From DATKBT01 sp035546295 (GTDB taxonomy: Bacteria > Acidobacteriota > Thermoanaerobaculia > Multivoradales > Multivoraceae): a stretch of 64,000 nucleotides of DNA. Under the pieces are notes generated by a model that saw only the letters and a list, made by a program, of their open reading frames with translations, had not been told where the DNA came from and ran no database searches. This document shows, piece after piece, positions 37,170 to 48,097 of the stretch. The stretch lies in the NCBI GenBank assembly GCA_035546295.1, contig DATKBT010000114.1, positions 1 through 64,000 on the forward strand. Direction: 5' to 3'. The position numbers and the translations under genes are program-made. Every line of letters starts with the position of its first letter. Positions within the stretch are counted from its first letter, which is position 1.

Positions 37170-38170
37170 GCAGCCAGCCGCCCACCGGGCTGATCGAGCT
37201 GCTCCGCTCGAGCCGCCGGATCGTGATCACCAGCCACACCAACCCCGACGGCGACGCGATCGGCACCGAGCTCGGCCTCGCCCGCCTGCTGCGCGGGATC
37301 GGCAAGCAGGTCCAGATCTGGAACCGGGATCCGACCCCGCCGATCTTCGCTGCGCTCGAGGGCGGCGAGCACATCCACGTCGGCGAGAGCTCGCCGGTCG
37401 AGCTCGATCGAGTCGACGTCGTGGTGTACCTTGAGTGCCCGACCATGGACCGCTGCGGCCTCGACCACCTGCTGGGGCGACTGCCGGGGATCAACCTCGA
37501 TCACCATCTGGGCAACGCCGGCTACGGGCTGGTCGACTGGGTCGACACCCGAGCGCCCGCGGTCGGCGAGATGGTGTTCAGGCTGGCTGAGACCATGGAG
37601 CTCGAAGTCGACGCGACCACCGCCGACCTGCTCCTGCTGGCGCTGATCGCCGACACCGGTTCGTTCAGGTACTCGAACGCGACCCCCGAGGCGTTCGAGG
37701 CCGCGGCTGCCATGGTGCGCGCCGGCGCCTCTCCCGAGCGCGTCGCGCGCGTGCTCTACGATCAGCGGCCAGTCGCCTCGCTCAAGCTCCTCGCCGAGGT
37801 CACCGGGTCGCTCGAGCTCGCTGCCGGCGGCGCGGTCGCCACCGCTCTCCTCACCCGGGAGATGTCGGCCCGTGCCGGCGCTGGACGGGGCGACTCCGAG
37901 GGCATGATCGAGAGCCTCCGCTCTCTCGACGGCGTCCAGGCGGCCGGCCTGCTGCGCGAGCTCGACGACGGCCGAATCAAGGTCTCGCTGCGCAGTCGCG
38001 GCCTGATCGACGTCGAGAGGGTCGCCCGACGCCACTCCGGAGGCGGCCACCGCAACGCCGCCGGCTGCACCATCGACGGGCGGATCGACGAGGTCCGGCA
38101 GCAGATCGCGAGCGAGCTGGCGACCGCCGTGGAGCAGACCTCGTCCGCGGCCTCGGAGGTCCTGCCGTGA
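37166..38170 (+). CDS. nrnA: NrnA-type oligoribonuclease / PAP phosphatase (DHH)
   Basis: 334 residues from GTG. DHH family motifs: ITSHTNPDGDAIGTELGLA, NLDHHLGN, LLALIADTGSFRYSN and the DHHA1 motif GGGHRNAAG. It degrades short RNA fragments and pAp. The classic bacterial place is between rbfA and truB. GTGA overlaps on both sides give coupled translation. Confidence 0.95.
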   Translation: MSSQPPTGLIELLRSSRRIVITSHTNPDGDAIGTELGLARLLRGIGKQVQIWNRDPTPPIFAALEGGEHIHVGESSPVELDRVDVVVYLECPTMDRCGLDHLLGRLPGINLDHHLGNAGYGLVDWVDTRAPAVGEMVFRLAETMELEVDATTADLLLLALIADTGSFRYSNATPEAFEAAAAMVRAGASPERVARVLYDQRPVASLKLLAEVTGSLELAAGGAVATALLTREMSARAGAGRGDSEGMIESLRSLDGVQAAGLLRELDDGRIKVSLRSRGLIDVERVARRHSGGGHRNAAGCTIDGRIDEVRQQIASELATAVEQTSSAASEVLP

Positions 38171-39093
38171 GCCGAGCCGAGGGGCTGCACGGCCTGCTGC
38201 TGGTGGACAAGCCTCCGGGCTGCACCTCCCACGACGTCGTCCGCGACGCGCGACGCGCGCTGCGCGAGCGCAAGATCGGACACTGCGGGACCCTCGACCC
38301 GGACGCGACTGGACTGCTCCTGCTCACCGTGGGAAGGGCCACCCGGCTCACCCGTTTCCTGATCCGGGCCCCCAAGGTGTACGAGGGAATCATCCGATTC
38401 GGCGTCGTCACCGACACCTACGACGCGAGCGGCCAGGTGATCGGCGAACACTCGATTGCAGGCCTCGACGCGGCGGCGGTCGCGGCGCGGATGTCCGAGC
38501 TGGTGGGGACGTATCCGCAGCTGCCACCCCCCTACTGCGCCAAGAAGACCGGCGGCAGGAAGTTCTACGAGCTCGCGCGCAAGGGCGAGGAGGTTCCGCG
38601 CGAGCCCGTCGAGGTCCAGATCTACGACTTCCGGACGATCCGAGACGGGCTCGACGGCGGCGACCTCCCTTTTCGCCTCGCCTGCGCTTCGGGGACCTAC
38701 GCTCGAAGCCTCGCCCACGACCTCGGCGAGCGGCTGGGCTGCGGCGCCCACCTCGCGGCGCTCAGGCGGACCGCCATCGGCCACTTCTCGATCGACTCGG
38801 CGGCGCCGATGGCGACGCTCGAGTCCTGCGAGGGTGACACCGGACGCCTCGATCAGGCCTGGATTCCGTTCGACCGGATCCCGCTGCCGTTCCCCGAGGT
38901 GCAGGCGGACGCCAACCAGGAACGTCGCGTGCTCAACGGCCAGAGCGCCCTGCTCCAGGGCCTGGAGGCCGACGAAGGAGACTGGATCAAGCTGGTCAAC
39001 CCCCGCCGCCGCTTCATCGCCGTCGGCTCGGTCGTCGAACGGATCGGAGACCGCGGCGTGGGGGTCGTCCAGCCCCGAATCGTGTTCAAGTGA
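38167..39093 (+). CDS. truB: tRNA pseudouridine55 synthase
   Basis: 308 residues from GTG. GLLLVDKPPGCTSHDVV, KIGHCGTLDPDATGLLLL (containing the catalytic Asp in the LDP loop), and FRLACASGTYARSL-like downstream segment. TruB modifies U55 of tRNAs. ribF, usual next in many bacteria, is absent here; rpsO follows. Confidence 0.97.
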   Translation: MSRAEGLHGLLLVDKPPGCTSHDVVRDARRALRERKIGHCGTLDPDATGLLLLTVGRATRLTRFLIRAPKVYEGIIRFGVVTDTYDASGQVIGEHSIAGLDAAAVAARMSELVGTYPQLPPPYCAKKTGGRKFYELARKGEEVPREPVEVQIYDFRTIRDGLDGGDLPFRLACASGTYARSLAHDLGERLGCGAHLAALRRTAIGHFSIDSAAPMATLESCEGDTGRLDQAWIPFDRIPLPFPEVQADANQERRVLNGQSALLQGLEADEGDWIKLVNPRRRFIAVGSVVERIGDRGVGVVQPRIVFK

Positions 39094-39161
39094 CGCGTGT
39101 TGGAGCCGACCGCGAAGGGCGGGCGGCAGCGCGGAACCGGCGGCGGCACGGCGTTTTGCTG

Positions 39162-39170
39162 TGCTAACAT
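39162..39170 (+). promoter_or_regulatory. Candidate extended -10 promoter for rpsO
   Basis: TGC plus TAACAT in an AT-richer stretch (GTTTTGCTGTGCTAACATTC) 50 bp before rpsO. No good -35 is visible. The same TGnTAnnAT pattern recurs upstream of three other genes (42087, 47227, 51053). Confidence 0.5.
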
Positions 39171-39221
39171 TCTGCAGCGAAAGAAGAAAGAAGAAGCGAG
39201 AATCGTCAGAAGGAGCTCGAC

Positions 39222-39491
39222 TTGCCTCAGACCAGAGAAGCCAAGGAGCAGATCATCACGAAGCACGGTCTCCACACCACCGACACCGGGTCTCCGGAGG
39301 TCCAGGTGGCGCTGCTCACCGATCGGATCAACGACCTCACCGAGCACTTCAAGATCCACAAGCTCGACCATCACGGTCGTCGCGGCCTGCTCAAGCTGGT
39401 CGGCCGGCGACGCCGCCTGCTCGACTACCTGAAGGCCCGCGACTTCGATCGTTACAAATCGACCATCGAGCGACTCGGACTCCGCAAGTAA
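39222..39491 (+). CDS. rpsO: 30S ribosomal protein S15
   Basis: 89 residues, starting at TTG with AAGGAG at 39210-39215. TREAKEQIITKHGLHTTDTG, PEVQVALLTDRINDL and the basic GRRGLLKLVGRRRRLLDYL are S15 signatures. It sits directly before pnp, the standard pair. Confidence 0.97.
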   Translation: MPQTREAKEQIITKHGLHTTDTGSPEVQVALLTDRINDLTEHFKIHKLDHHGRRGLLKLVGRRRRLLDYLKARDFDRYKSTIERLGLRK

Positions 39492-39533
39492 GGCGTAGCA
39501 CCGACTCCTCCCGACCCACCGGCCGCTCCGCTG

Positions 39534-39553
39534 CCGCCCCGATCCGGGCGGCG
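39534..39553 (+). other. Hairpin between rpsO and pnp
   Basis: GCCGCCC, loop CGATCC, GGGCGGC; a 7-bp stem 42 bp after rpsO and 138 bp before pnp. No T-run follows. In Escherichia coli a stem in this position is cut by RNase III and mediates PNPase autocontrol; the same role here is an inference. The remaining gap (39492-39691) shows a CCACCCC repeat and no gene. Confidence 0.55.
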
Positions 39554-39691
39554 CCATCACCTCCCCGATCCGCGGGTCCTCTTCATGCCTGCGGGCGGCG
39601 GCCCGTTCCCACCCCACCCCACCCCTCACCAGCGGCGCCGACGAAGCGCGGCGAGCCGCCCAATTGCAAAGCGTTAAAGCAAGGAAGAAGA

Positions 39692-41986
<2,295 letters not shown>

Positions 41987-42086
41987 TTCCAACGCGATCG
42001 AACGGCGGTTGCCTCGCCCTGCCTCACGGGGCGCCGCCGAGCCCGTCGACCTGCGGGTACTCCCTCAACCCGAGTTCCGAGTTTTC

Positions 42087-42095
42087 TGGTAGATT
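42087..42095 (+). promoter_or_regulatory. Candidate extended -10 promoter
   Basis: TGG plus TAGATT, 67 bp before the HTH-receiver gene, in a short AT-rich stretch (GAGTTTTCTGGTAGATTGCT). No clear -35. The remaining 41987-42161 shows no gene. Confidence 0.5.
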
Positions 42096-42161
42096 GCTGA
42101 TCTGCGATGAATTCACTCCAGCCCAAGCCCCTCGCCTGCCCGAGGATCGGATGAACACCCC

Positions 42162-42749
42162 ATGACCGATCGCCTCTACACCACCAATCAGCTCGCACGG
42201 CTCTTCGGGGTCGTGCCAACGACCGTCATCGACTGGATCGAGGCCGGCAAGCTGGACGCGTTCAAGACGCTTGGCGGGCATCGCCGGATCACCCACTCGG
42301 CGGTGCTCGACTTCCTTCGCGAGCACGGCCTGCCGACCCCGCCCGCCTTCTCCCAGCTCACCAGCAAGGTCCTCATCCTCGACGACGAGGCCGAGGTCCT
42401 GGACCTGTTCTCGAAGCTGCTCCGGCAGGGCATGCCCGAGATCGAGACCATCGCCGTCGACCACCCGGTGGACGCGCTGATGGAGATCGGCGCCCAGCGG
42501 CCGCACGTCGTCGTGTTCGATCTCTACATGCCCGACATGGATGGCTTCGAGTTCTGCCGTCGCCTCAACGAGAATCGTCCCGGCGGGATGTTCCTGGTGG
42601 CGGTCAGCGGCGACGACTCGGAGGAGACCGTGCGTCGGATCCTCGAAGCCGGCGCCGATCGGTTCCTCAGCAAGAGTGAAGCGCCCGACGAGCTGATCGC
42701 GGTCTGTCGTGAGCTGATGACCCCCCGCCGCGCAGCCCGGCGCTCCTGA
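42162..42749 (+). CDS. HTH (excisionase/MerR-like)-receiver fusion regulator
   Basis: 195 residues. The N-terminal 55 residues are a winged-helix DNA-binding domain of the excisionase/MerR type (YTTNQLARLFGVVPTTVIDW, then GGHRRI). A receiver domain follows with acidic pair LDDE, phospho-acceptor Asp120 (FDLYMPDMDG) and Lys171. The order, DNA-binding first and receiver second, is the reverse of most response regulators. It is followed 53 bp later by a receiver-HD-GYP gene, likely co-transcribed. Confidence 0.9.
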   Translation: MTDRLYTTNQLARLFGVVPTTVIDWIEAGKLDAFKTLGGHRRITHSAVLDFLREHGLPTPPAFSQLTSKVLILDDEAEVLDLFSKLLRQGMPEIETIAVDHPVDALMEIGAQRPHVVVFDLYMPDMDGFEFCRRLNENRPGGMFLVAVSGDDSEETVRRILEAGADRFLSKSEAPDELIAVCRELMTPRRAARRS

Positions 42750-42802
42750 CGCCGACCGGAGTCGACAGGCAGGCACTCCCAGGCGACGCACGCCGAACGG
42801 CC

Positions 42803-43927
42803 ATGAACGAGCGAATCCTGATCGTCGACGACGAATCGGCCGTTCGAGAGTTGCTCGTCTCCCAGGTCTCTCACATGGGCTACGTCTGCTCGGGGGCGTC
42901 CGACGCCGACTTGGCGCTCGAGCTCGCGGCCAAGGTGCCGCGGCCGTCGCTCGTGCTCTCGGACATCGAGATGCCGGGGACCAGCGGGGTCGACCTGCTC
43001 AAGGGCCTGCTCGAGCTCGACGAGACGATCCAGGTCGTGATGGTCACCGCTCACGGGGAGCTCGACACCGTGCGCAAGTGCCTGCGCCTGGGCGCCTACG
43101 ACTACCTGCTCAAGCCCTACGCGCTGACCGAGCTGAAGCAGACGATCGAGCGGGCGCTCGAGCGCCGCCAGCTCAAGCTCCAGGTCGAGGCTTACCAGAT
43201 GGAGCTCGAGCGCAAGGTGGAGGACAAGACCCGCGAGGTGCTCGAGACTCGCGACATCGCGATGCTGGCGGTGGCCAAGCTCGCCGAGTGCCGTGACGAC
43301 ACCACCGGCTTCCACCTCGACCGCATCCAGTGGTTCAGCCGACTGCTGGGCGAAGCGCTCACCGAGGGGCCATACGCCGACCGCGTGTCTCCCGAGTTCG
43401 TCGATCACCTGTTCAAGTCCAGCCCGCTCCACGACATCGGCAAGGTGGCGATCCCCGACAGCATCCTGATGAAGCCCGGGCCGCTGGACCCCGAGGAATG
43501 GGAGGTGATGAAGAACCACACCACCCACGGCGGCGACACCCTGCGCGAGGTCATCGAGCTCCACCGCTCGCCCACCGGCCAGGGGGCGCGATTCCTGCGC
43601 ATGGCCATGGTCATTGCCTACGACCACCACGAGAAGTGGGACGGCAGCGGCTACCCTGCCGGCAAGTCGGGGGAGGAGATCCCGCTCGAAGCAAGGATCG
43701 TCGCTCTGGCCGACGCCTACGACGCCATCACCTCGGAGCGGCCGTACAAGGAGGCCTTCTCGCACCCCGAGGCGGTCCGCCGGATCCTGCGCGACCGCGG
43801 CACCCACTTCGATCCGCTGGTCACCGACGCGTTCGTCCGCTGTGCGCCGAAGTTCGAGCTCATCCGCCGGCAGATGCAGGGACGCGAGGGCGGCAGCCCG
43901 CGTCTGATCAGCGAGATGGCTCTGTAG
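42803..43927 (+). CDS. Response regulator with HD-GYP phosphodiesterase domain
   Basis: 374 residues. Receiver domain with Asp54 (LSDIEMPGTSG) and LKPY Lys; an HD-GYP domain with HDIGKVAIPDSIL, HHEKWDGSGYP and DAYDAITSERPYKEA. HD-GYP domains break down cyclic di-GMP. This probably links a phosphorelay to cyclic dinucleotide level. Its partner is the HTH-receiver protein upstream. Confidence 0.95.
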   Translation: MNERILIVDDESAVRELLVSQVSHMGYVCSGASDADLALELAAKVPRPSLVLSDIEMPGTSGVDLLKGLLELDETIQVVMVTAHGELDTVRKCLRLGAYDYLLKPYALTELKQTIERALERRQLKLQVEAYQMELERKVEDKTREVLETRDIAMLAVAKLAECRDDTTGFHLDRIQWFSRLLGEALTEGPYADRVSPEFVDHLFKSSPLHDIGKVAIPDSILMKPGPLDPEEWEVMKNHTTHGGDTLREVIELHRSPTGQGARFLRMAMVIAYDHHEKWDGSGYPAGKSGEEIPLEARIVALADAYDAITSERPYKEAFSHPEAVRRILRDRGTHFDPLVTDAFVRCAPKFELIRRQMQGREGGSPRLISEMAL

Positions 43928-44116
43928 GAGCGTCGGCCCGAAAAGCGCCCCGAGCGAAGATTGCGTCGGGGGCTAGGAGCCCGTGGTGAAAGTCAGGATG
44001 CCCGCATTGCGAGCGCTGTGGGTCCAGATATGCAAAGCGGACCGACGCAGACGATGCGGGGACTCGGCGAGGAGGCGCAACGCAGCAGATGGGCCCACGC
44101 CGCCGCATCCAGGGCA
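43928..44116. other. Intergenic region between convergent genes
   Basis: 189 bp between the HD-GYP and Hsp33 stops. It has a small hairpin GGGCT-AGG-AGCCC (43970-43982) without a T-run, and an unusually coherent minus-strand translation (FAYLDPQRSQCGHPDFHHG at about 44034-43978) with no start or ribosome site. I see no supported gene. Confidence 0.5.
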
Positions 44117-45010
44117 CTAGTTCGTCAGCTCGTCGCCGTCGAGCTCGTCGAGGTCGAAGTGGTAGACCTGACCGCAGTAGGCACACTCGGCGTCGATCGC
44201 ACCGTTCTCCGAGACCAGCTCCACGAGTTGCTGGCGATCGAGGACGCCGAGCGAATCGGCGAGGCCCTCGCGCCGGCACTGGCACTGGTAGCGGATCTCT
44301 CGCCTCTCGACGGTCTCGGCCTCGAGGTCGCCGAGCAGGCGACTGACCGAGCCCTCCAGTCCGTCACGATCGAGCACCCGGCTGACCGAGCCGAACTCGC
44401 CGATGCTGCGCTCGAGCCGGCTGACCAGGTCGCGCTCGGCATCCGGCATCGCCTCGATCAGCAGGCCGCCCGCCGCCTCGACGCCGTCCGGGCTCGCCAG
44501 CACTCCGAGCATCACGGCCGACTGCCGCTGCTCGCTCTGCTCGAGGTAGTGGGCGACGTCGACACCGATCTCGCCGGTGACGAGCTCGACCTGGCTCTCG
44601 TAGCGCCGGCCGCTCTGGTCCTCGCGTCGCACCCGCAGCAGGCCGCGTCCGATTCCAGGCCCCACCCGCAGGTCCTGGGGGCCGTTCTCGCCGACCGCGT
44701 GGATCTGCGAGACCAGGCCGCGCAGGCCTCCGTCGTCGCGCACCTCGACCAGTACCCGGCCGACCGGTCCGTCTCCGCGAACGTCGATGTCCAGGCGCGC
44801 CGGCGTCTTCAGCGCCAGGCGGTGCAGCATCACGGCGGCGGCCGCGCAGCGCCCGAACGCCACCGTCGCGAGCGGCGACAGGTCGAGCCGAATCCGCGCC
44901 TCTTCCACCACCGCGGTGATGTCGGCCGCCGCCCAGCGGAGCCGGCCCCCGGCCGCCAGCCCGACCTCGAGGATGCCCTCGCGCTCGCTCCCGGGCTCGA
45001 GGGTGCTCAC
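44117..45010 (-). CDS. hslO: Hsp33 redox-regulated chaperone
   Basis: 297 residues from GTG 45010 (GTGA overlap with larC). The core has ATVAFGRCAAAAVMLH and the C-terminal zinc-binding redox switch: CQC in YQCQCRREG and CAYC in ECAYCGQVY. Oxidation of these cysteines activates Hsp33 as a holdase. Upstream overlap couples it to larC. Confidence 0.95.
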   Translation of the reverse strand: MSTLEPGSEREGILEVGLAAGGRLRWAAADITAVVEEARIRLDLSPLATVAFGRCAAAAVMLHRLALKTPARLDIDVRGDGPVGRVLVEVRDDGGLRGLVSQIHAVGENGPQDLRVGPGIGRGLLRVRREDQSGRRYESQVELVTGEIGVDVAHYLEQSEQRQSAVMLGVLASPDGVEAAGGLLIEAMPDAERDLVSRLERSIGEFGSVSRVLDRDGLEGSVSRLLGDLEAETVERREIRYQCQCRREGLADSLGVLDRQQLVELVSENGAIDAECAYCGQVYHFDLDELDGDELTN

Positions 45011-46344
45011 GTTGGACCTCCGGCGTCTCCCCGTCGCTCCTGCATCCCCTCCGCGGCCGCCAGCGCCGCTCGGTAGACCTCCCGCCAGGAAGCCCCCGTC
45101 GCTTCGGCCACCGCGCGGCAGGATTCGTACTCGGGGGTGCCCCCCAGCGAGCGGCCGTCGAGCCGCGCCCACTTCACGTCGACGGCGCCGAAGCGCGTCG
45201 CGACGCTCCCCACCTCCCGCTCGGCCTCGAGGCGCCACTGCCGCGAACGCCGGCAGCCCAGCGAACCGGTCTCGGTCAGCAGCATCCCGGACAGACGCTG
45301 CTCCTCCAGCGGCCGGCAGATCACGGTCACCAGGCTGCCCGGTCGGCTCTTCTTCATCGTCACCGGCGTGTGGAAGACGTCCAGCGCCCCGGCCCCCAGC
45401 AGCCGCTCGACAACGTGGCCCAGGAGCTCCCCGGTGGCGTCGTCGACCTGGGTCTCGAGCACGGCGACCTCGGAGCCCGGCTGGTCGCCGGCGATCGGCT
45501 CGCCGCGGGTGAGACGAGCCGCGTTCGGTCGGCTCGCTAGTTGCCGCCGTCCGAGGCCGTAGCCGTGGCCCGTCGACCGCATCGGGGGCGCCGGCCCGAA
45601 GTCGTCGACGAAGCTGCTCAAGATCAGCGCGCCGGTCGGCGTCAGCAGCTCGCCTTCCCCCTCCCCCACGGTCGGGATTCCACACATCAGCTCCGCGGTC
45701 GCCGGCGCCGGCACCGGCACGACGCCGTGCGCGGTGCGCGCCCGACCGCCACCGACCACCACGGTGCCGCAGGTCAGCCGCGCCGGCGCCAGGTGTTCGA
45801 TCGCCACGCAGGCGCCGACGATGTCGACGATCGAATCGAGCGCCCCGACCTCGTGGAAGAGCACGCGCTCGGGCTCGATCCGGTGGATCGTGCCTTCGAC
45901 CTCCGCCAGACGCGCGAACAGCTCGACCGAGCGCTCGGCGACCGCACGCCCGAGGCCGCTGCGCTCGATCAGCGAACGGATGTCGGCGAAGCTGCGATGG
46001 CCGTGTCCGTTCTCCCCGCCCACTGGTGCGCGCTGCGCACCTTCGTAGGGTCTCTCCGCCCGCTCGCGGGCACTCGCCGCGGGAACCGCTTCCTCGTCGG
46101 GATCCGGTCCCTCGAGCGGCCTGCCGTCGATCAACGCCCTGAAGCGCAGGCCTCCGACCCCGCCTCGCTCAGCGCGTCGCGCCTCGACGGTGACGCCGGG
46201 GAGAGCGATCTCGCGCACCGCCGCCTCCAGGAGCTCGAGCGGCATGCCGAGATCGAGGCAGCAGCCGAGGAACATGTCGCCGGCGAGGCCGCTGGCGCAC
46301 TCGAGCCGGTACAAGTCTCCGCGTGCCTGCCGGGCCGTCGCCAT
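45007..46344 (-). CDS. larC: LarC-type nickel insertion protein (DUF111)
   Basis: 445 residues. LECASGLAGDMFLGCCLDLG, LFHEVGALDSIVDIVG, LLTPTGALIL and YGLGRRQLASRPN are typical of LarC. LarC inserts Ni into the pincer cofactor of LarA-type racemases. larB, larE and larA are not in the window, so its partner must lie elsewhere. It is translationally coupled to hslO. Confidence 0.93.
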   Translation of the reverse strand: MATARQARGDLYRLECASGLAGDMFLGCCLDLGMPLELLEAAVREIALPGVTVEARRAERGGVGGLRFRALIDGRPLEGPDPDEEAVPAASARERAERPYEGAQRAPVGGENGHGHRSFADIRSLIERSGLGRAVAERSVELFARLAEVEGTIHRIEPERVLFHEVGALDSIVDIVGACVAIEHLAPARLTCGTVVVGGGRARTAHGVVPVPAPATAELMCGIPTVGEGEGELLTPTGALILSSFVDDFGPAPPMRSTGHGYGLGRRQLASRPNAARLTRGEPIAGDQPGSEVAVLETQVDDATGELLGHVVERLLGAGALDVFHTPVTMKKSRPGSLVTVICRPLEEQRLSGMLLTETGSLGCRRSRQWRLEAEREVGSVATRFGAVDVKWARLDGRSLGGTPEYESCRAVAEATGASWREVYRAALAAAEGMQERRGDAGGPT

Positions 46345-46356
46345 CTTCGGGCGACG

Positions 46357-47103
46357 CTACCACGCACCCCGCTCGCGCAGCGAGATCCAACGCCGCGTCG
46401 TGCCCAGGATCAGATGATCCACCATGTTCAAGCCGACCACCTGGGCGGCGTCGGCCAGCCGGCGCGTGAAGGCCAGGTCCTCGGCGCTCGGCGCCGGGTC
46501 GCCGCTCGGATGCGTGTGGAAGAGCAGGAAGGCCGCGGCGCCGATCAGCAGCCCCTCCTTGAGCACGACCCGAGGCTCGACCGCGGCCCGGTTGATCGTT
46601 CCGCGAAACAGCTCGGCGTCGTGCATCAGCCGCTGGCGGGAGTCGAGGTAGAGCGCTCCCATCACCTCCTGATCGCGCCGGGCGTAGCGCAGCAGCAGGT
46701 AGCGCGCGGCGGCCGCCGGCCGGTGGAGGGCGTGTCGCTCCGGCACCTCGGCGCGAGCGATGCGGGTCGCCAGCTCCACCGCCGCGAGCAGGGTCGCGAT
46801 CTTCGCCGGCCCCAGGCCCTTGGCGCTCAGCCCGCGCGCCTCGAGAGTGAGCAGCCCGGCGAGGCCCCCCGAGGACTCCAGCACCGAGCGGGCGACCTCG
46901 ATCGCGGTGGCGCCGCGGTAGCCGGAGCGCACCAGGATCGCGATCAGCTCGGCGTCGGAGAGGTGGCCGGCGCCGCGGCTCAAGAGCCGCTCGCGCGGCC
47001 GCTCGTCGGGCGGCATCTCGCGCAGCGTGCCGGCACGAGCGGGCGCCGTGGACGCCGCCGGCGAGCGGGTCCAGGCGACGTCGGGGTCGGGATCGGCGGG
47101 CAT
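46357..47103 (-). CDS. radC: RadC-family JAB-domain protein
   Basis: 248 residues with GAGGAG before the ATG. A helix-hairpin-helix region (LEARGLSAKGLGPAKIA) and the JAMM motif LLFHTHPSGDPAPSAED with an upstream Glu. RadC-like proteins are not firmly linked to repair. The N-terminal 30 residues are a disordered extension. It lies 12 bp before larC. Confidence 0.94.
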   Translation of the reverse strand: MPADPDPDVAWTRSPAASTAPARAGTLREMPPDERPRERLLSRGAGHLSDAELIAILVRSGYRGATAIEVARSVLESSGGLAGLLTLEARGLSAKGLGPAKIATLLAAVELATRIARAEVPERHALHRPAAAARYLLLRYARRDQEVMGALYLDSRQRLMHDAELFRGTINRAAVEPRVVLKEGLLIGAAAFLLFHTHPSGDPAPSAEDLAFTRRLADAAQVVGLNMVDHLILGTTRRWISLRERGAW

Positions 47104-47226
47104 GGTGATCTCCTCGGCCAGGGCCGGCGTCCTGCGGATCGTCTTCGTTTGTCCAGGAGCCCTCCTCGACGGGATGGGCGGTCGTCAATAGAGACGCAAA
47201 CGGATCGCCGGCTCGCTCGCCCACGT

Positions 47227-47235
47227 TGCTACCAT
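47227..47235 (+). promoter_or_regulatory. Candidate extended -10 promoter for the LOG-family gene
   Basis: TGC plus TACCAT, 74 bp before the gene at 47309. No -35 visible. It fits the TGnTAnnAT pattern also seen at 39162, 42087 and 51053. Confidence 0.45.
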
Positions 47236-47308
47236 CGGCCGGCCGGCGCTTGCGGGGAGGACCCCGGACCACGAGGGAGCGCGCGGAGGAGGGCCGCGAA
47301 AGCACCGC

Positions 47309-48067
<759 letters not shown>

Positions 48068-48097
48068 GGCGGTTCCGGCGCGTCGACCGGTTCTTGG

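Noticed and set aside
38456..39691. Upstream extension of the pnp frame
   Set aside because: The first 412 codons run out-of-frame through truB and rpsO; pnp starts at 39692 with a ribosome site.
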